From: Lachnospiraceae bacterium OM04-12BH
Lineage (GTDB): Bacteria > Bacillota > Clostridia > Lachnospirales > Lachnospiraceae
Assembly: GCA_003490145.1 (NCBI GenBank)
Contig: QULQ01000014.1
Location: forward strand, 1 to 64,000
DNA length: 64,000 nt
Direction of reading: 5' to 3'
The position numbers and the translations under genes are program-made. Of the stretch, positions 1 through 7,094 are shown in pieces (position 1 is the first letter of the stretch; every line of letters starts with the position of its first letter). The notes beneath the pieces are model-generated. The model was not told the DNA's origin and did no database searches. It saw only the letters and a list, made by a program, of their open reading frames with translations.

Positions 1-56
1 AGCCGCACGTACGGTTCTGTGAGGGGCTTACATTGTGAGGTGTAAGTCTACTCGAC
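1..56 (+). mobile_element. 3' end of a group II intron (partial, cut by window edge)
   Basis: The first bases contain CACGTACGGTTC, the 3' strand of a group II intron domain V, followed by GTGAGGGGCTT and a terminal CTACTCGAC typical of the domain VI and 3' splice end of bacterial introns with LtrA-type proteins. The rest lies outside the window. The boundary near 56 is estimated. Other pieces of group II introns are at 4975 and 6452. Confidence 0.6.
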
Positions 57-103
57 TGTTGATTTAGTAAAATCCAATTTTCTTCACTAGGAGGTGTTTA
101 TAT

Positions 104-577
104 ATGGCTGATATTGAATTTATTAGATGTTCTGGGACAAATGAAGACTTTATTGAGAACTGTCAGTTATTAGATATGGATTTAGATAGGCGAGTAGGAA
201 GAGTTATTAAGAGAGATAAATATAAACAGTATAATCAGCTTGATGAGATAAAAGAGGTTGTAGTTGTGTATATTGATGGAAAAGCCGCTGGTGCTGGAGC
301 AATTAGAGAATATCAGTATGGTGATATCGACAATGCAACCGAGTTGAAAAGATTGTTTGTCAGAGGCGAATTCCAGGGAAAAGGAATAGGAACCAAGCTA
401 GTTCTTGAATTAATCGAGTGGGCGAAAGAACTAGGATATAGGAAATTGATTCTTGAAACTGGAGAATTGCTACAAGAATCGTGTCATGTATATCGAAAAG
501 TAGGATTTAATAAAATGGAAAATTATGGTCCTTATGTTTCAATGCCAGAATCATTGTGCATGATGAAAGAATTGTAA
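104..577 (+). CDS. GNAT-family N-acetyltransferase
   Basis: A 157-residue protein, the usual size for a single GNAT domain that transfers acetyl from acetyl-CoA to an amine. The acetyl-CoA pyrophosphate loop is clear: [12 protein letters not shown] at residues 85-96 (Q/R-x-x-G-x-G/A), followed by the helix [13 protein letters not shown], then LILETG and YRKVGF at 130-135 near the C-terminus. An AGGAGG ribosome site at 89-94 fixes the ATG at 104. It lies directly behind the intron 3' end, so it may have lost its original upstream neighbours. The substrate cannot be read from sequence; the family includes small-molecule and peptide acetylases. Confidence 0.85.
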   Translation: MADIEFIRCSGTNEDFIENCQLLDMDLDRRVGRVIKRDKYKQYNQLDEIKEVVVVYIDGKAAGAGAIREYQYGDIDNATELKRLFVRGEFQGKGIGTKLVLELIEWAKELGYRKLILETGELLQESCHVYRKVGFNKMENYGPYVSMPESLCMMKEL

Positions 578-807
578 CGGAAAAGAACTCGACAACTTCT
601 AATTGTTTTGTAAGAGGGAATATCAGAGAGGCAATGTAAAAGCCACTGGCGGAAGTGCAGATGGCGATGGAACAGTCGATGGCAAAGTATTCCCTGAAGG
701 ATATCGTCGATTATATCGATAAAAAGATACATTTTTAGGAATGTGTTTATTATACGCATGCCTGTAACTAAAAACTTATGGGAATTATAGAGAATAAAGG
801 ATTAAAA

Positions 808-1559
808 ATGTTAGATAAAATGGAGGTATACTATTTCAGTCCCACGGGAGGAACGAAAAAAGTGAGTAGTATTTTTGCGGATGCGATGGAAAAAGAAGTA
901 ATCTGGCATGATCTGGGAAGTAAGGAACCTATGATGGAGAAGCCGGAAGGTGAAATGACTGTTGTTGCATCTCCTGTTTTTAGAGGCCGTATTCCTTCAG
1001 TTGTACGTGAAAAAATAGAAAAATTCTCAGGAACCGGAAAAAAGGCAGTAACGATAGCGGTTTATGGAAATCGGGCATATGAAGATGCCCTGTTGGAAAT
1101 GAATGACATTCTGACGAAATGTGGCTTATGGTAATTGCTTCAGGTGCATTTGTAGCGCAACATTCCATGGCACCTGAAGTAGGAGCGGGAAGACCAGATG
1201 GAGAAGATGAGAAAGAAATCCATAAATTTGCAGAAACTGTCAAGAATAGCACTGCTGTAGAGAATGTTCAGGTTCCAGGAAATCGCCCATACAAACCAGA
1301 GATGAATATGCCGGTTGCACCAATTTCCCTACCATCCTGTACGAAGTGTGGAAAATGCGTAACTGTCTGTCCGACAAACGCTATTTCAGTTGCAGATGGA
1401 GCAGTGATTACGGATATAGAGAAATGTATTCTTTGCATGGCATGCACCCATATCTGTACGGAACAGGCGAGAATTCGTCCGCTTCCATTACAGCAGAAAA
1501 CGGAACAGATGCTTGGTGCCTTAAAGGGTGTCAGAAACAAAAATGAAGTGTTCTTATAA
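808..1559 (+). pseudogene. EFR1-type flavodoxin-ferredoxin fusion, frameshifted
   Basis: Two reading frames together make one protein of about 250 residues. The first half (808-1134) has the flavodoxin FMN-binding loop YFSPTGGT near its N-terminus; the second (frame entered near 1122) has two 4Fe-4S clusters, CTKCGKCVTVCP and CILCMACTHIC. The join reads ...ILTKCG, then MVIASGAFVAQHS in the next frame, so one base is missing in the run GGCTTATGG around 1122-1128. EFR1-family ferredoxins carry exactly this flavodoxin plus 2[4Fe-4S] order. Start at 808 follows an AAAGGA site. A sequencing error or a true recent inactivation are both possible. Confidence 0.75.
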
Positions 1560-1737
1560 GGAGAAGTAGCATACCTAAAGACAGCAGTATATGTTATCTG
1601 CGCATGAATGATAAGATCATTGCGGTTATTGGTTATAAGGAAACTTCCAGTTTGTGATATAGAAAATACCCTCCCGGCTATCATGGTCGAGAGGGTTTCG
1701 TGCGTCTATGGAATTATCCTTCAATCTCAATTTTCAA

Positions 1738-1972
1738 TCAGGACTTAAGCTCCACAGTGAAGTGGTCATCCCAGACGATTATTCGCTCAAGCCAGCGCTT
1801 TACCAGGGCCTCGTCGAAGGCTTCCAGGTGAAAGGGTTGCTGCTTGATGAAGTCCTGCAGTTCATTGATGCGGACAATCTGTGCATCCCTGGCCGCGGTG
1901 TCAACCGTGCATTTTTCTCGTTGTTCCCGGAGTTTGAAGATCTCGTCGGCAATCTCATCATAACCTCACCTT
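1738..1972 (-). pseudogene. C-terminal remnant of a serine site-specific recombinase
   Basis: The minus strand reads GYDEIADEIFKLREQREK, continues through INELQDFIKQQPF and FDEALVKRWLERI, and ends DDHFTVELKS before a stop at 1738-1740. This is the coiled-coil and C-terminal tail of large serine recombinases from Firmicutes integrative elements, which end in F-D-E-x-L-V-R-x-L-I/V-E-x-I and FTVEFKSG. There is no catalytic resolvase domain upstream, only about 78 residues. It is therefore a dead fragment. The plus-strand frame over the same bases is a shadow of it. Confidence 0.75.
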
Positions 1973-1982
1973 AGGGGTGGAA

Positions 1983-2205
1983 TTTACTTTTGCGAAAAAC
2001 AAACGATAAATTCGACCTCCGGTTAGATTACGCTTTTTTCATCGAAAAAGGCTGATCTGACGCCATTTTACCTGCTTTCTGCTGGTATTTCAATCTATTT
2101 GGTTTTGTAAGTTCCACTTTGTAACTTCCAATTATTTTTCTCCTTATCGAATATCCGAAATTTACTCTTGCAAGAATTATCTGGAGTAAGGATTTACTTT
2201 TGCAA
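1983..2205. repeat. cluster of three TTTACTTTTGCAA repeats in a gene-free stretch
   Basis: The 1973-2339 stretch has no gene. It holds three direct 13-mers: TTTACTTTTGCGA (1983-1995), TTTACTCTTGCAA (2161-2173) and TTTACTTTTGCAA (2193-2205), plus a short tandem pair TTTGTAAGTTCC / TTTGTAACTTCC around 2104-2129. Several short repeats spread over 200 bp resemble the multiple terminal transposase sites of IS21-type elements, but no transposase is present, so this is an inference. Confidence 0.4.
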
Positions 2206-2339
2206 ACTGGAACCTCGGATTCCAATTCAGCCCGGGCACAAAAGGATTTTGATTTATTTTAGTAAAATGAAATCTATTGCTTGCTATGTGATTCAAATTG
2301 GCGTATAATTATTTCAATCAAAGAAAGGAGATGCTTAAA

Positions 2340-2636
2340 ATGAAAACCATCAGTATCAGATTAGAGGATTCCATTTACGAAGAACTGGGTGCGATGCTTG
2401 ATGCAATGGGTCAGACAAAGCAGACTTTTTATGAAACCTTTACCAGAACTGCATTAAGAGAAAGAAGCATTCCGTTCATTATCAAGGCACCGCTTTCAGA
2501 TACACACAAAAATACCAATAGCAAGTTAGAGGCTTTCGCAAGACTTGAGGCATCCAGAAAGGCTGCTACAGAGACAATCGATTATGATGTTGAAAGGGAG
2601 GAAGCGATGAATGAAAAATTCGGTAGTATTGATTGA
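2340..2636 (+). CDS. RelB/DinJ-family antitoxin
   Basis: A 98-residue protein beginning MKTISIRLEDSIYEELG, the ribbon-helix-helix N-terminus typical of RelB/DinJ antitoxins, which bind their own promoter and neutralise the toxin through the C-terminal half. The AAAGGAG site at 2325-2331 selects the ATG at 2340 over an upstream TTG at 2298. The gene overlaps the downstream PIN toxin by 26 bp in another frame, the usual coupled toxin-antitoxin arrangement. A RelB-like antitoxin with a PIN toxin is a less common pairing than RelB-RelE. It sits among mobile remnants. Confidence 0.8.
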   Translation: MKTISIRLEDSIYEELGAMLDAMGQTKQTFYETFTRTALRERSIPFIIKAPLSDTHKNTNSKLEAFARLEASRKAATETIDYDVEREEAMNEKFGSID

Positions 2637-3033
2637 TACAAACATCCTTCTGAATTACATCACGAACCGTGAGGATCCGTATCTTGAGCAGTCTGTGGAA
2701 ATTGTAAGAAAATGTGCAATTGGTGAATGTACTGGTTACATTGCATTCCATACGCTTTCCACTCTCTGGTATGTACTAAGAAAACGCAGTGATAGTGTTC
2801 GCAGACAAAATCTGAAAGATATATGCGAAATTTTCACTGTCGCAACTGCATCACAGATAGAGATAATTGATGCAATTGAAAAAGATTCCTTCGAGGATTT
2901 CGAGGATTGTCTGCAGGATAAATGTGCAAAGGATGTCGGAGCTGATTACATTATCACCTGCAATGTGAGAGATTTTGAAAATTCTGAGGTTCCGGCGATC
3001 ACACCAGATGATTTTATAAAAGCATACAGATAA
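2611..3033 (+). CDS. PIN-domain (VapC-like) ribonuclease toxin
   Basis: A 140-residue PIN-domain protein. The N-terminal VVLIDTNILLNYI gives the first metal-binding Asp9, FEDFEDCLQ (95-102) gives a central acidic residue, and GADYIITCNVRDF (110-122) is the hallmark PIN C-terminal block with Asp121. PIN toxins are Mg-dependent RNases that cut tRNA or rRNA. The length matches VapC (about 130-140 aa) and the gene appears intact. It overlaps the antitoxin gene 2340-2636 and ends at a terminator 20 bp downstream, so the two make a self-contained operon. Confidence 0.85.
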   Translation: MKNSVVLIDTNILLNYITNREDPYLEQSVEIVRKCAIGECTGYIAFHTLSTLWYVLRKRSDSVRRQNLKDICEIFTVATASQIEIIDAIEKDSFEDFEDCLQDKCAKDVGADYIITCNVRDFENSEVPAITPDDFIKAYR

Positions 3034-3052
3034 AGATATAAAAAGAGATTAG

Positions 3053-3084
3053 AGCATCTATCAGAAATGGTAGGTGCTTTTCTT
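3053..3084 (+). terminator. Rho-independent terminator after the toxin gene
   Basis: Arms AGCATCTA (3053-3060) and TAGGTGCT (3071-3078) pair with one G-U, loop TCAGAAATGG, then TTTCTT. The same hairpin type recurs on the minus strand at 3350-3390 before the second tape-measure start, so it may derive from a prophage rather than from the toxin operon. Confidence 0.65.
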
Positions 3085-3112
3085 ATGCCAAAATTCAGGA
3101 AAGGAGGAGCCG

Positions 3113-3155
3113 ATGGCGGGAAGTAGAATCAAGGGTATTACTGTCGAAGGATGGC
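3113..3155 (+). pseudogene. Start of a phage tail tape-measure gene (copy 1, truncated)
   Basis: A strong AAAGGAGGAG site precedes ATG at 3113, which reads MAGSRIKGITVE and then leaves frame. This is the N-terminus of tape-measure proteins of Firmicutes siphophages. The sequence that follows (GATGGCAAAGGAAAC...) belongs to something else. Only about 40 bp survive. Confidence 0.6.
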
Positions 3156-3184
3156 AAAGGAAACTTGATTGCCGATAAAAAAGA

Positions 3185-3296
3185 AGCGACTCTGCGTATT
3201 CTTGATTTCTGAATTGACACCCTTTAAGGCACTCTGAAGCTTGGTAGTATCGCCACCGATCTCGACCGTGATACCCTTAATTCTACTTCCCGCCAT
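3185..3296 (-). pseudogene. Start of a phage tail tape-measure gene (copy 2, inverted)
   Basis: On the minus strand an AGAGGAGA site precedes an ATG at 3294-3296 reading MAGSRIKGITVEIGGDTTKL, continuing QSALKGVNSEIKNTQS. This is the beginning of a tape-measure protein, identical for twelve residues with the plus-strand copy at 3113, and it breaks off near 3190. Two head-to-head starts about 180 bp apart show an inverted duplication or the meeting of two prophage remnants. Confidence 0.65.
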
Positions 3297-3349
3297 AACG
3301 CATCTCCTCTCTGCAAAATGGGCATAAAAATTGCCCGGCATTTCTGCCG

Positions 3350-3390
3350 AGCATAAAGAAAGCACCGATCAGATTTCTCCGACCGATGCT
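3350..3390 (-). terminator. Terminator hairpin upstream of the inverted tape-measure start
   Basis: Read on the minus strand, arms AGCATCGGTC (3390-3381) and GATCGGTGCT (3370-3361) pair with few wobbles, then TTTCTTT. The arrangement of terminator, then ribosome site, then MAGSRIKG mirrors the plus-strand copy at 3053-3113. Confidence 0.55.
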
Positions 3391-3531
3391 AATAAACTGC
3401 TATTCTATTGAGATTTACAAACTGGAATTTGTGGAGACATGATATGAGAAATATTTTGCATGCCATCCATCATGACTATCAAGTGGTGACACTGGAAAAA
3501 GAATGGGGGTGAATGAAATAATACTTTTTTC

Positions 3532-3578
3532 TTGACAGCCTAACAGCTGTTAGATAAAATGAATCTAACAACTGTTAG
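3532..3578 (+). promoter_or_regulatory. TetR promoter with two palindromic operators
   Basis: TTGACA (3532-3537), a 17-bp spacer and TAAAAT (3555-3560) form a near-consensus promoter. The spacer contains the perfect palindrome CTAACAGCTGTTAG (3540-3553). A second, CTAACAACTGTTAG (3565-3578), lies at the expected transcription start. Centres are 25 bp apart. This is a typical autorepression layout for the TetR gene that follows; the same sites would control the co-transcribed SDR gene. Confidence 0.85.
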
Positions 3579-3594
3579 GTGCAAGGAGAGTGCT

Positions 3595-4191
3595 ATGGAA
3601 ACAAAAGAGACTATTTTAAAAAAAGCGTTGGATATGTTTGCAAAATCAGGTTATGATTCCGTATCAATAAGAGATATTGCAAAAGCTGTGAATATAAAAG
3701 AAAGTTCTATTTACTATCATTTCAAAAATAAACAAGATATTTTAGACTCACTTGTAGAAAAGTTTGAGAGCCATATGAAAGAACTTACAGATATGTTGCA
3801 GGCATCAATGTCTGATTCACATAATGTTAACGCATTCTCATGGGATTGGCTGCGGGAGTTTTATTTTGAACAATATTTATTTGATACATTTTGTAATCAA
3901 ATGATGCGTTTTATGATGATTGAACAATTTCATAACGAAAATATGAGAATGTCGTATGAGCGTTATCTATTTGAATTACCTCATAGAATTCAAACACAAT
4001 CATTTATGATGCTTAGCAAGCTTGGAATTTTGAATGAACAACAGGCAACAAAAGTAGGGAATGATTTTTTTGCAAGTATTACAATGCTTACATTTAAATA
4101 TTTATTAAATGGGGAATTGACAAAAGCAAAGAAAGAAGCTTTTAGCGAAGAAGCTTTCACGTATATCAATAGAATGTTTCGGGAGGATTGA
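3595..4191 (+). CDS. TetR/AcrR-family transcriptional repressor
   Basis: A 198-residue regulator. The N-terminal helix-turn-helix SIRDIAKAVNIKESSIYYHF (residues 24-43) is classical TetR; the rest is the helical ligand-binding and dimer domain. The ATG at 3595 follows AAGGAG (3583-3588) by 6 bp; an upstream ATG at 3559 lies inside the promoter and is not the start. It is preceded by a promoter holding two palindromes that it probably binds, and its stop is separated from the SDR gene by only 2 bp, so the SDR product is probably its target and may act on or form the inducer. Confidence 0.88.
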   Translation: METKETILKKALDMFAKSGYDSVSIRDIAKAVNIKESSIYYHFKNKQDILDSLVEKFESHMKELTDMLQASMSDSHNVNAFSWDWLREFYFEQYLFDTFCNQMMRFMMIEQFHNENMRMSYERYLFELPHRIQTQSFMMLSKLGILNEQQATKVGNDFFASITMLTFKYLLNGELTKAKKEAFSEEAFTYINRMFRED

Positions 4192-4193
4192 AT

Positions 4194-4940
4194 ATGTCAA
4201 ATATATTAATTGTAGGCGCTAATCAGGGCATTGGATATTACATGGCAATTCGTTTACTGGAAAAGGGAAACAAAGTAACGGTTTTGGATATTCAAGACAA
4301 TCACATAAGTGAATTGAAAGAGAACTATCAGGATTCTCTTCTAATTATCAGATCGGATGCAACAGATGAGGAATCATTGTCGGAGGGCATAAAAAAATCG
4401 ATCAAAGAATTTGGAAATGTAGATATAGCAATTCACAATGCGTGTCTTTGTACTTTTACCAATGAGCAAGATACAGGTTACGAAGTATACCAAAAAGTAA
4501 TGGATGTCAATTATTTTGGAGCATTAAGACTTTCAAAATTAATTCTCCCATTTATGCGTGAGAAGAAAGAGGGCAGAATCATATTTACCGGTTCAGGTGT
4601 TGGGGTTACAGGCTTTGGTAATATATCACCTTATGCATCTTCAAAAGGTGCAATAGAATCTCTTGCCAAATGTCTAGAGATTGAAAACCAAGATTATGGA
4701 ATAACATTTCATATTATGCATCCGCCACTTACAAGTACAGCATCTTCTTCAGGACTTCCTGTGCCCAAAGAATTTATGGCCGATGCTGAAAAAGTAGGAA
4801 GAGGACTTGCTGATCATGTTTGGTCAAAGAAATTCGTAATCTGTCATTCTTTCAGTCAATCATTACAAATGAAATTATGTTATTGTCATCCGCTCTATAT
4901 GGGAAAAATGATGTGGAAAATGACACAAAGAGCAATTTGA
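4194..4940 (+). CDS. Short-chain dehydrogenase/reductase (SDR)
   Basis: A 248-residue classical SDR. The dinucleotide-binding loop GANQGIG is at residues 8-14, an Asp at 32 after the second strand favours NAD over NADP, HNAC (81-84) replaces NNAG, and the catalytic set is Ser134 (TGSG) with Tyr147-x3-Lys151 (YASSK). The ATG at 4194 follows GGGAGG by 10 bp. The C-terminal part (PPLTSTASSSGLP onwards) is unusual for dehydrogenases of sugar or secondary alcohols, so the substrate is open. It is translationally close to the TetR gene and forms a two-gene operon. Confidence 0.85.
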   Translation: MSNILIVGANQGIGYYMAIRLLEKGNKVTVLDIQDNHISELKENYQDSLLIIRSDATDEESLSEGIKKSIKEFGNVDIAIHNACLCTFTNEQDTGYEVYQKVMDVNYFGALRLSKLILPFMREKKEGRIIFTGSGVGVTGFGNISPYASSKGAIESLAKCLEIENQDYGITFHIMHPPLTSTASSSGLPVPKEFMADAEKVGRGLADHVWSKKFVICHSFSQSLQMKLCYCHPLYMGKMMWKMTQRAI

Positions 4941-4974
4941 AGATAAATTGATGTTCTCTACACAAATTCCAGTT

Positions 4975-5230
4975 GTGCGCCCAGCTAAGGGTGTGTAGTC
5001 AAGCCGGTGGGATTCCGGTTTATCCAAGGTTTAGCCAACCAAATAATAGCGAGTCTTGGGATGATGCCGGTAACGGCATCTGACAAGCGTAGACAGCAAG
5101 AAAGCAGGATTGAATAGTGATTGAGCTTCAAAACGTTAACTTCAGTCGGTCGACGTCTTAACTGGTGCGGAAGACAATATCATGTAATGCGATATGGCGA
5201 GTGTTATGTGGCACTGCGGAGTCAGAGAAG
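4975..5230 (+). mobile_element. 5' fragment of a group II intron
   Basis: GTGCGCCCAG at 4975-4984 followed by GGTGTGTAGTCAAG is the 5' end and start of domain I of an LtrA-type group II intron; the downstream bases (stems around CCGGTGGGATTCCGG, GATGCCGGTAACGGCATC) fit domain I. The intron stops abruptly near 5230, where a protein-coding tail in another context begins. No catalytic domain V follows, so it is dead. The end coordinate is approximate. Confidence 0.6.
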
Positions 5231-5583
5231 AGGAGGTTGGACTTTTAGAATTAAATGATTTATTTGAATATAGAATGGAAAATCCGTATATGTTCACAGG
5301 TAAGGTCGAGAGAGTAAGAATACGTATAGATGCAGATCAATTTACAGAGATTGTTGATTGGTTCTCAGATCGCTTTAAAGTTGTGGGATATGATGCAGAT
5401 GAAAGTAATTATTATGATATAGAACTCAAAGTAAATCTCAATAGTTTTACTTTTGGGGTATTGCAATACAGCGGATGTGTAGAAGTTCTTGACAGAGGAA
5501 AAAAGGGCGAGAAATCCTATAGAAACAGGATTAAAGAAACATTGAAAAAAGCATTGGAAAAGTATGAGGAGGATGACCAATGA
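5194..5583 (+). pseudogene. C-terminal remnant of a WYL-domain regulator
   Basis: The open frame encodes 129 residues, of which those from about residue 17 read DLFEYRMENPYMFTG, VRIRIDADQFTEIVDWFSDRF and FGVLQYSGCVEVLD. These match the C-terminal half of YafY/WYL regulators. The N-terminal helix-turn-helix and the WYL core are missing; the first ~16 codons come from the adjoining intron fragment. The final stop overlaps the next start in an ATGA, so the remnant was once cotranslated with the EEP-family gene. WYL proteins sense ligands or nucleic acid and often control defence or repair genes. Confidence 0.6.
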
Positions 5584-6359
5584 AGATAATAACATGGAAT
5601 ATAAATAGATTTGATGGGGTATGGGACTGGTATGAAAAAAAGAAAGATAAAGACACCAAATATCGAGAAAAAATGGCAAAAGCAATCATTGGATATTTGG
5701 TTAAATTAATATCAAATGAAGATGATGTGGCAGTATTGCAGGAGTTTCCCTATTATGAGTATAATGGTGGTATTCAATGGGGTTGTGATGAGCATAGTAA
5801 CTGGACATCTTTATTTGAGAAGAATAATCTAACAGTTATAGAACCGTACAAAAAGGGACTAAATGTAACAGTAGCTGTGGTTCCTAAGCAGAAAAGTGTA
5901 TGGAAAAAGACAGATGGTGATGATTGTAAAACATCATTTAAAGATGGGTATTTAAATAAGTATATTGAATTGTTAAAAGAATTTAGAATACTTGGAATTC
6001 ATTTACCTAGTTCATCTGTATTATTGCCTTTATTGTACGGAATGGGAGAAGCCGATAGACCGGACTTAATTTTGGGAGACTTTAATTCAGGAGATTACGT
6101 AATCAAGAATAGATGGGATGAAGAACGTGAGTGTGAAAGACAACAGTATCGAAAGCTGATTAATGTATATGGCTACACGGATATTTCTGGAGGAGGTGTA
6201 ACAAATCATATAACAGGATCTTCAATAGATCATTTTTTAATAAAAAATACAGTGCTTTTTAGATTGGATATAAAAAACGTTTTTATTGATGATAATAAAA
6301 CATTGTCAACATTGTCCGATCATTATCCGATTATAGTGGAATTGGAAAAGAAGTTTTAG
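5580..6359 (+). CDS. Endonuclease/exonuclease/phosphatase (EEP) family protein
   Basis: A 259-residue intact EEP-fold protein. All active-site blocks are visible: TWNINRF with Asn7, LQEF with Glu55, LGIHLPSS with His141, LILGDFNS with Asp167 and Asn169, and SDHYPI with Asp247 and His248. Members cut phosphodiesters or phosphomonoesters (DNA repair exonucleases, RNases, inositol-phosphate phosphatases); no signal peptide or DNA-binding add-on decides between them. It starts within the stop of the WYL remnant and ends at a double hairpin terminator. With a WYL partner it may belong to a stress or defence cassette, which is inference. Confidence 0.8.
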   Translation: MKIITWNINRFDGVWDWYEKKKDKDTKYREKMAKAIIGYLVKLISNEDDVAVLQEFPYYEYNGGIQWGCDEHSNWTSLFEKNNLTVIEPYKKGLNVTVAVVPKQKSVWKKTDGDDCKTSFKDGYLNKYIELLKEFRILGIHLPSSSVLLPLLYGMGEADRPDLILGDFNSGDYVIKNRWDEERECERQQYRKLINVYGYTDISGGGVTNHITGSSIDHFLIKNTVLFRLDIKNVFIDDNKTLSTLSDHYPIIVELEKKF

Positions 6360-6422
6360 AGAGCCGAATGGCTCTCTCAGACTGTAGACAAAGTCCTCGG
6401 CATTTTGCCGAGGATTTTTCTA
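6359..6422 (+). terminator. Tandem hairpin terminators after the EEP gene
   Basis: First hairpin GAGAGCC (6359-6365) / GGCTCTC (6370-6376), directly at the stop codon. Second hairpin TCCTCGGC (6394-6401) / GCCGAGGA (6407-6414) with loop ATTTT and the tail TTTTTCT. The second is the stronger intrinsic terminator. Confidence 0.75.
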
Positions 6423-6451
6423 GTTCGCGCGCCATGGGTGCGCTCTAATGG

Positions 6452-6736
6452 GTGCAAGTCGTACGAAATAAAGGTGCAGAGAGAGTGGATGGAATGAAAT
6501 ACACAGAACTCAAGGAACATCTTGTGAAGAACGGCGAAAGCATCAAGGAACAGTTGAGAGCGAGAAAATACAGACCCCAGCCAGTGCGAAGAGTGGAGAT
6601 ACCAAAGTCTGATGGCGGTGTCAGAAACCTAGGAGTACCAACAGTAACAGACAGATTCATACAGCAAGCCATTGCACAGGTATTAACACCAATCTATGAG
6701 GAACAGTTCCATGACCATAGTTATGGATTCAGACCT
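6452..6736 (+). pseudogene. ltrA: Group II intron reverse transcriptase, N-terminal fragment
   Basis: About 95 codons encode VRNKGAERVDGM, then RPQPVRRVEIPKSDGGVRNL, then DRFIQQAIAQVLTPIYEEQF and HDHSYGFRP. These are RT motifs 0 to 2 of bacterial group II intron maturases. The YADD catalytic motif, maturase and endonuclease parts are absent because the frame runs directly into an alpha/beta hydrolase fragment near 6737. It cannot be an active transcriptase. Confidence 0.8.
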
Positions 6737-6999
6737 GTACCACGTTCCATTGCAGAAAAGGTTACATCATTGTTGGACGTAAAATTCTTTTCCTTTGCCG
6801 GCTTTGGTTACAAAATGCTCGCTGAGGCAGTCAAAGCAGATCTGCCATATCATATCAGCTGCCCGGCATTACTTATCTGTGGTGAAAGGGACAAAGTAGG
6901 TTCAGCAAAAAACTATAATAAGAAATAAACAGACTCATTAAAAAATTCATTGGAGAAATAAAAGAACAAAATCCTTTGGTAAAAATTCACAAAAACTGA
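6737..6999 (+). pseudogene. Alpha/beta hydrolase, C-terminal remnant with internal deletion
   Basis: After the RT fragment the frame reads VPRSIAEKVTSLLDVKFFSF, then ADLPYHISCPALLICGERDK: the last strand of an alpha/beta hydrolase, where the Asp of GERDK is the catalytic acid, ending at a stop near 6928. The next frame continues EINRLIKKFIGEIKEQNPL to a stop at 6997-6999, which is the usual hydrolase C-terminal helix. The bases encoding the catalytic His region are deleted between the two. The gene is dead. Confidence 0.55.
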
Positions 7000-7010
7000 A
7001 TGTGAATTTT
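6982..7010. terminator. Perfect inverted repeat between broken hydrolase and LacI gene
   Basis: AAAATTCACA (6982-6991) and TGTGAATTTT (7001-7010) pair perfectly over ten bases with a nine-base loop that contains the hydrolase stop. It may be a weak bidirectional terminator or an operator for the LacI-type gene that follows. Confidence 0.4.
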
Positions 7011-7016
7011 GTGAGT

Positions 7017-7032
7017 GGTTACGCGTTTAACC
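7017..7032. promoter_or_regulatory. Candidate LacI-family operator
   Basis: GGTTACGCGTTTAACC is a near-palindrome (arms GGTTA and TAACC around a central CG) 62 bp before the LacI start. LacI/GalR repressors bind such even-symmetry sites with a central CG. Autoregulation is inferred. Confidence 0.4.
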
Positions 7033-7094
7033 TTTGTAAAACCGATACTTTTGCTGTACCATATGATCAGAATATCAAAAAAGAGGAAATCGAC

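Noticed and set aside
640..738. Short frame reading EQSMAKYSLKDIVDYIDKKI, possibly a gene tail
   Set aside because: No start, no ribosome site and no family I can name; too short to support.
1708..1974. 88-codon plus-strand frame
   Set aside because: The opposite strand clearly encodes a serine recombinase tail; the plus frame is its shadow.
3138..3365. 75-codon minus-strand frame as a full gene
   Set aside because: Only its middle part, from the ATG at 3296, is a tape-measure start; the ends are chance extension across a breakpoint.
6452..6928. Single 158-residue protein
   Set aside because: It is a chance in-frame fusion of a reverse-transcriptase start and a hydrolase tail, both truncated.
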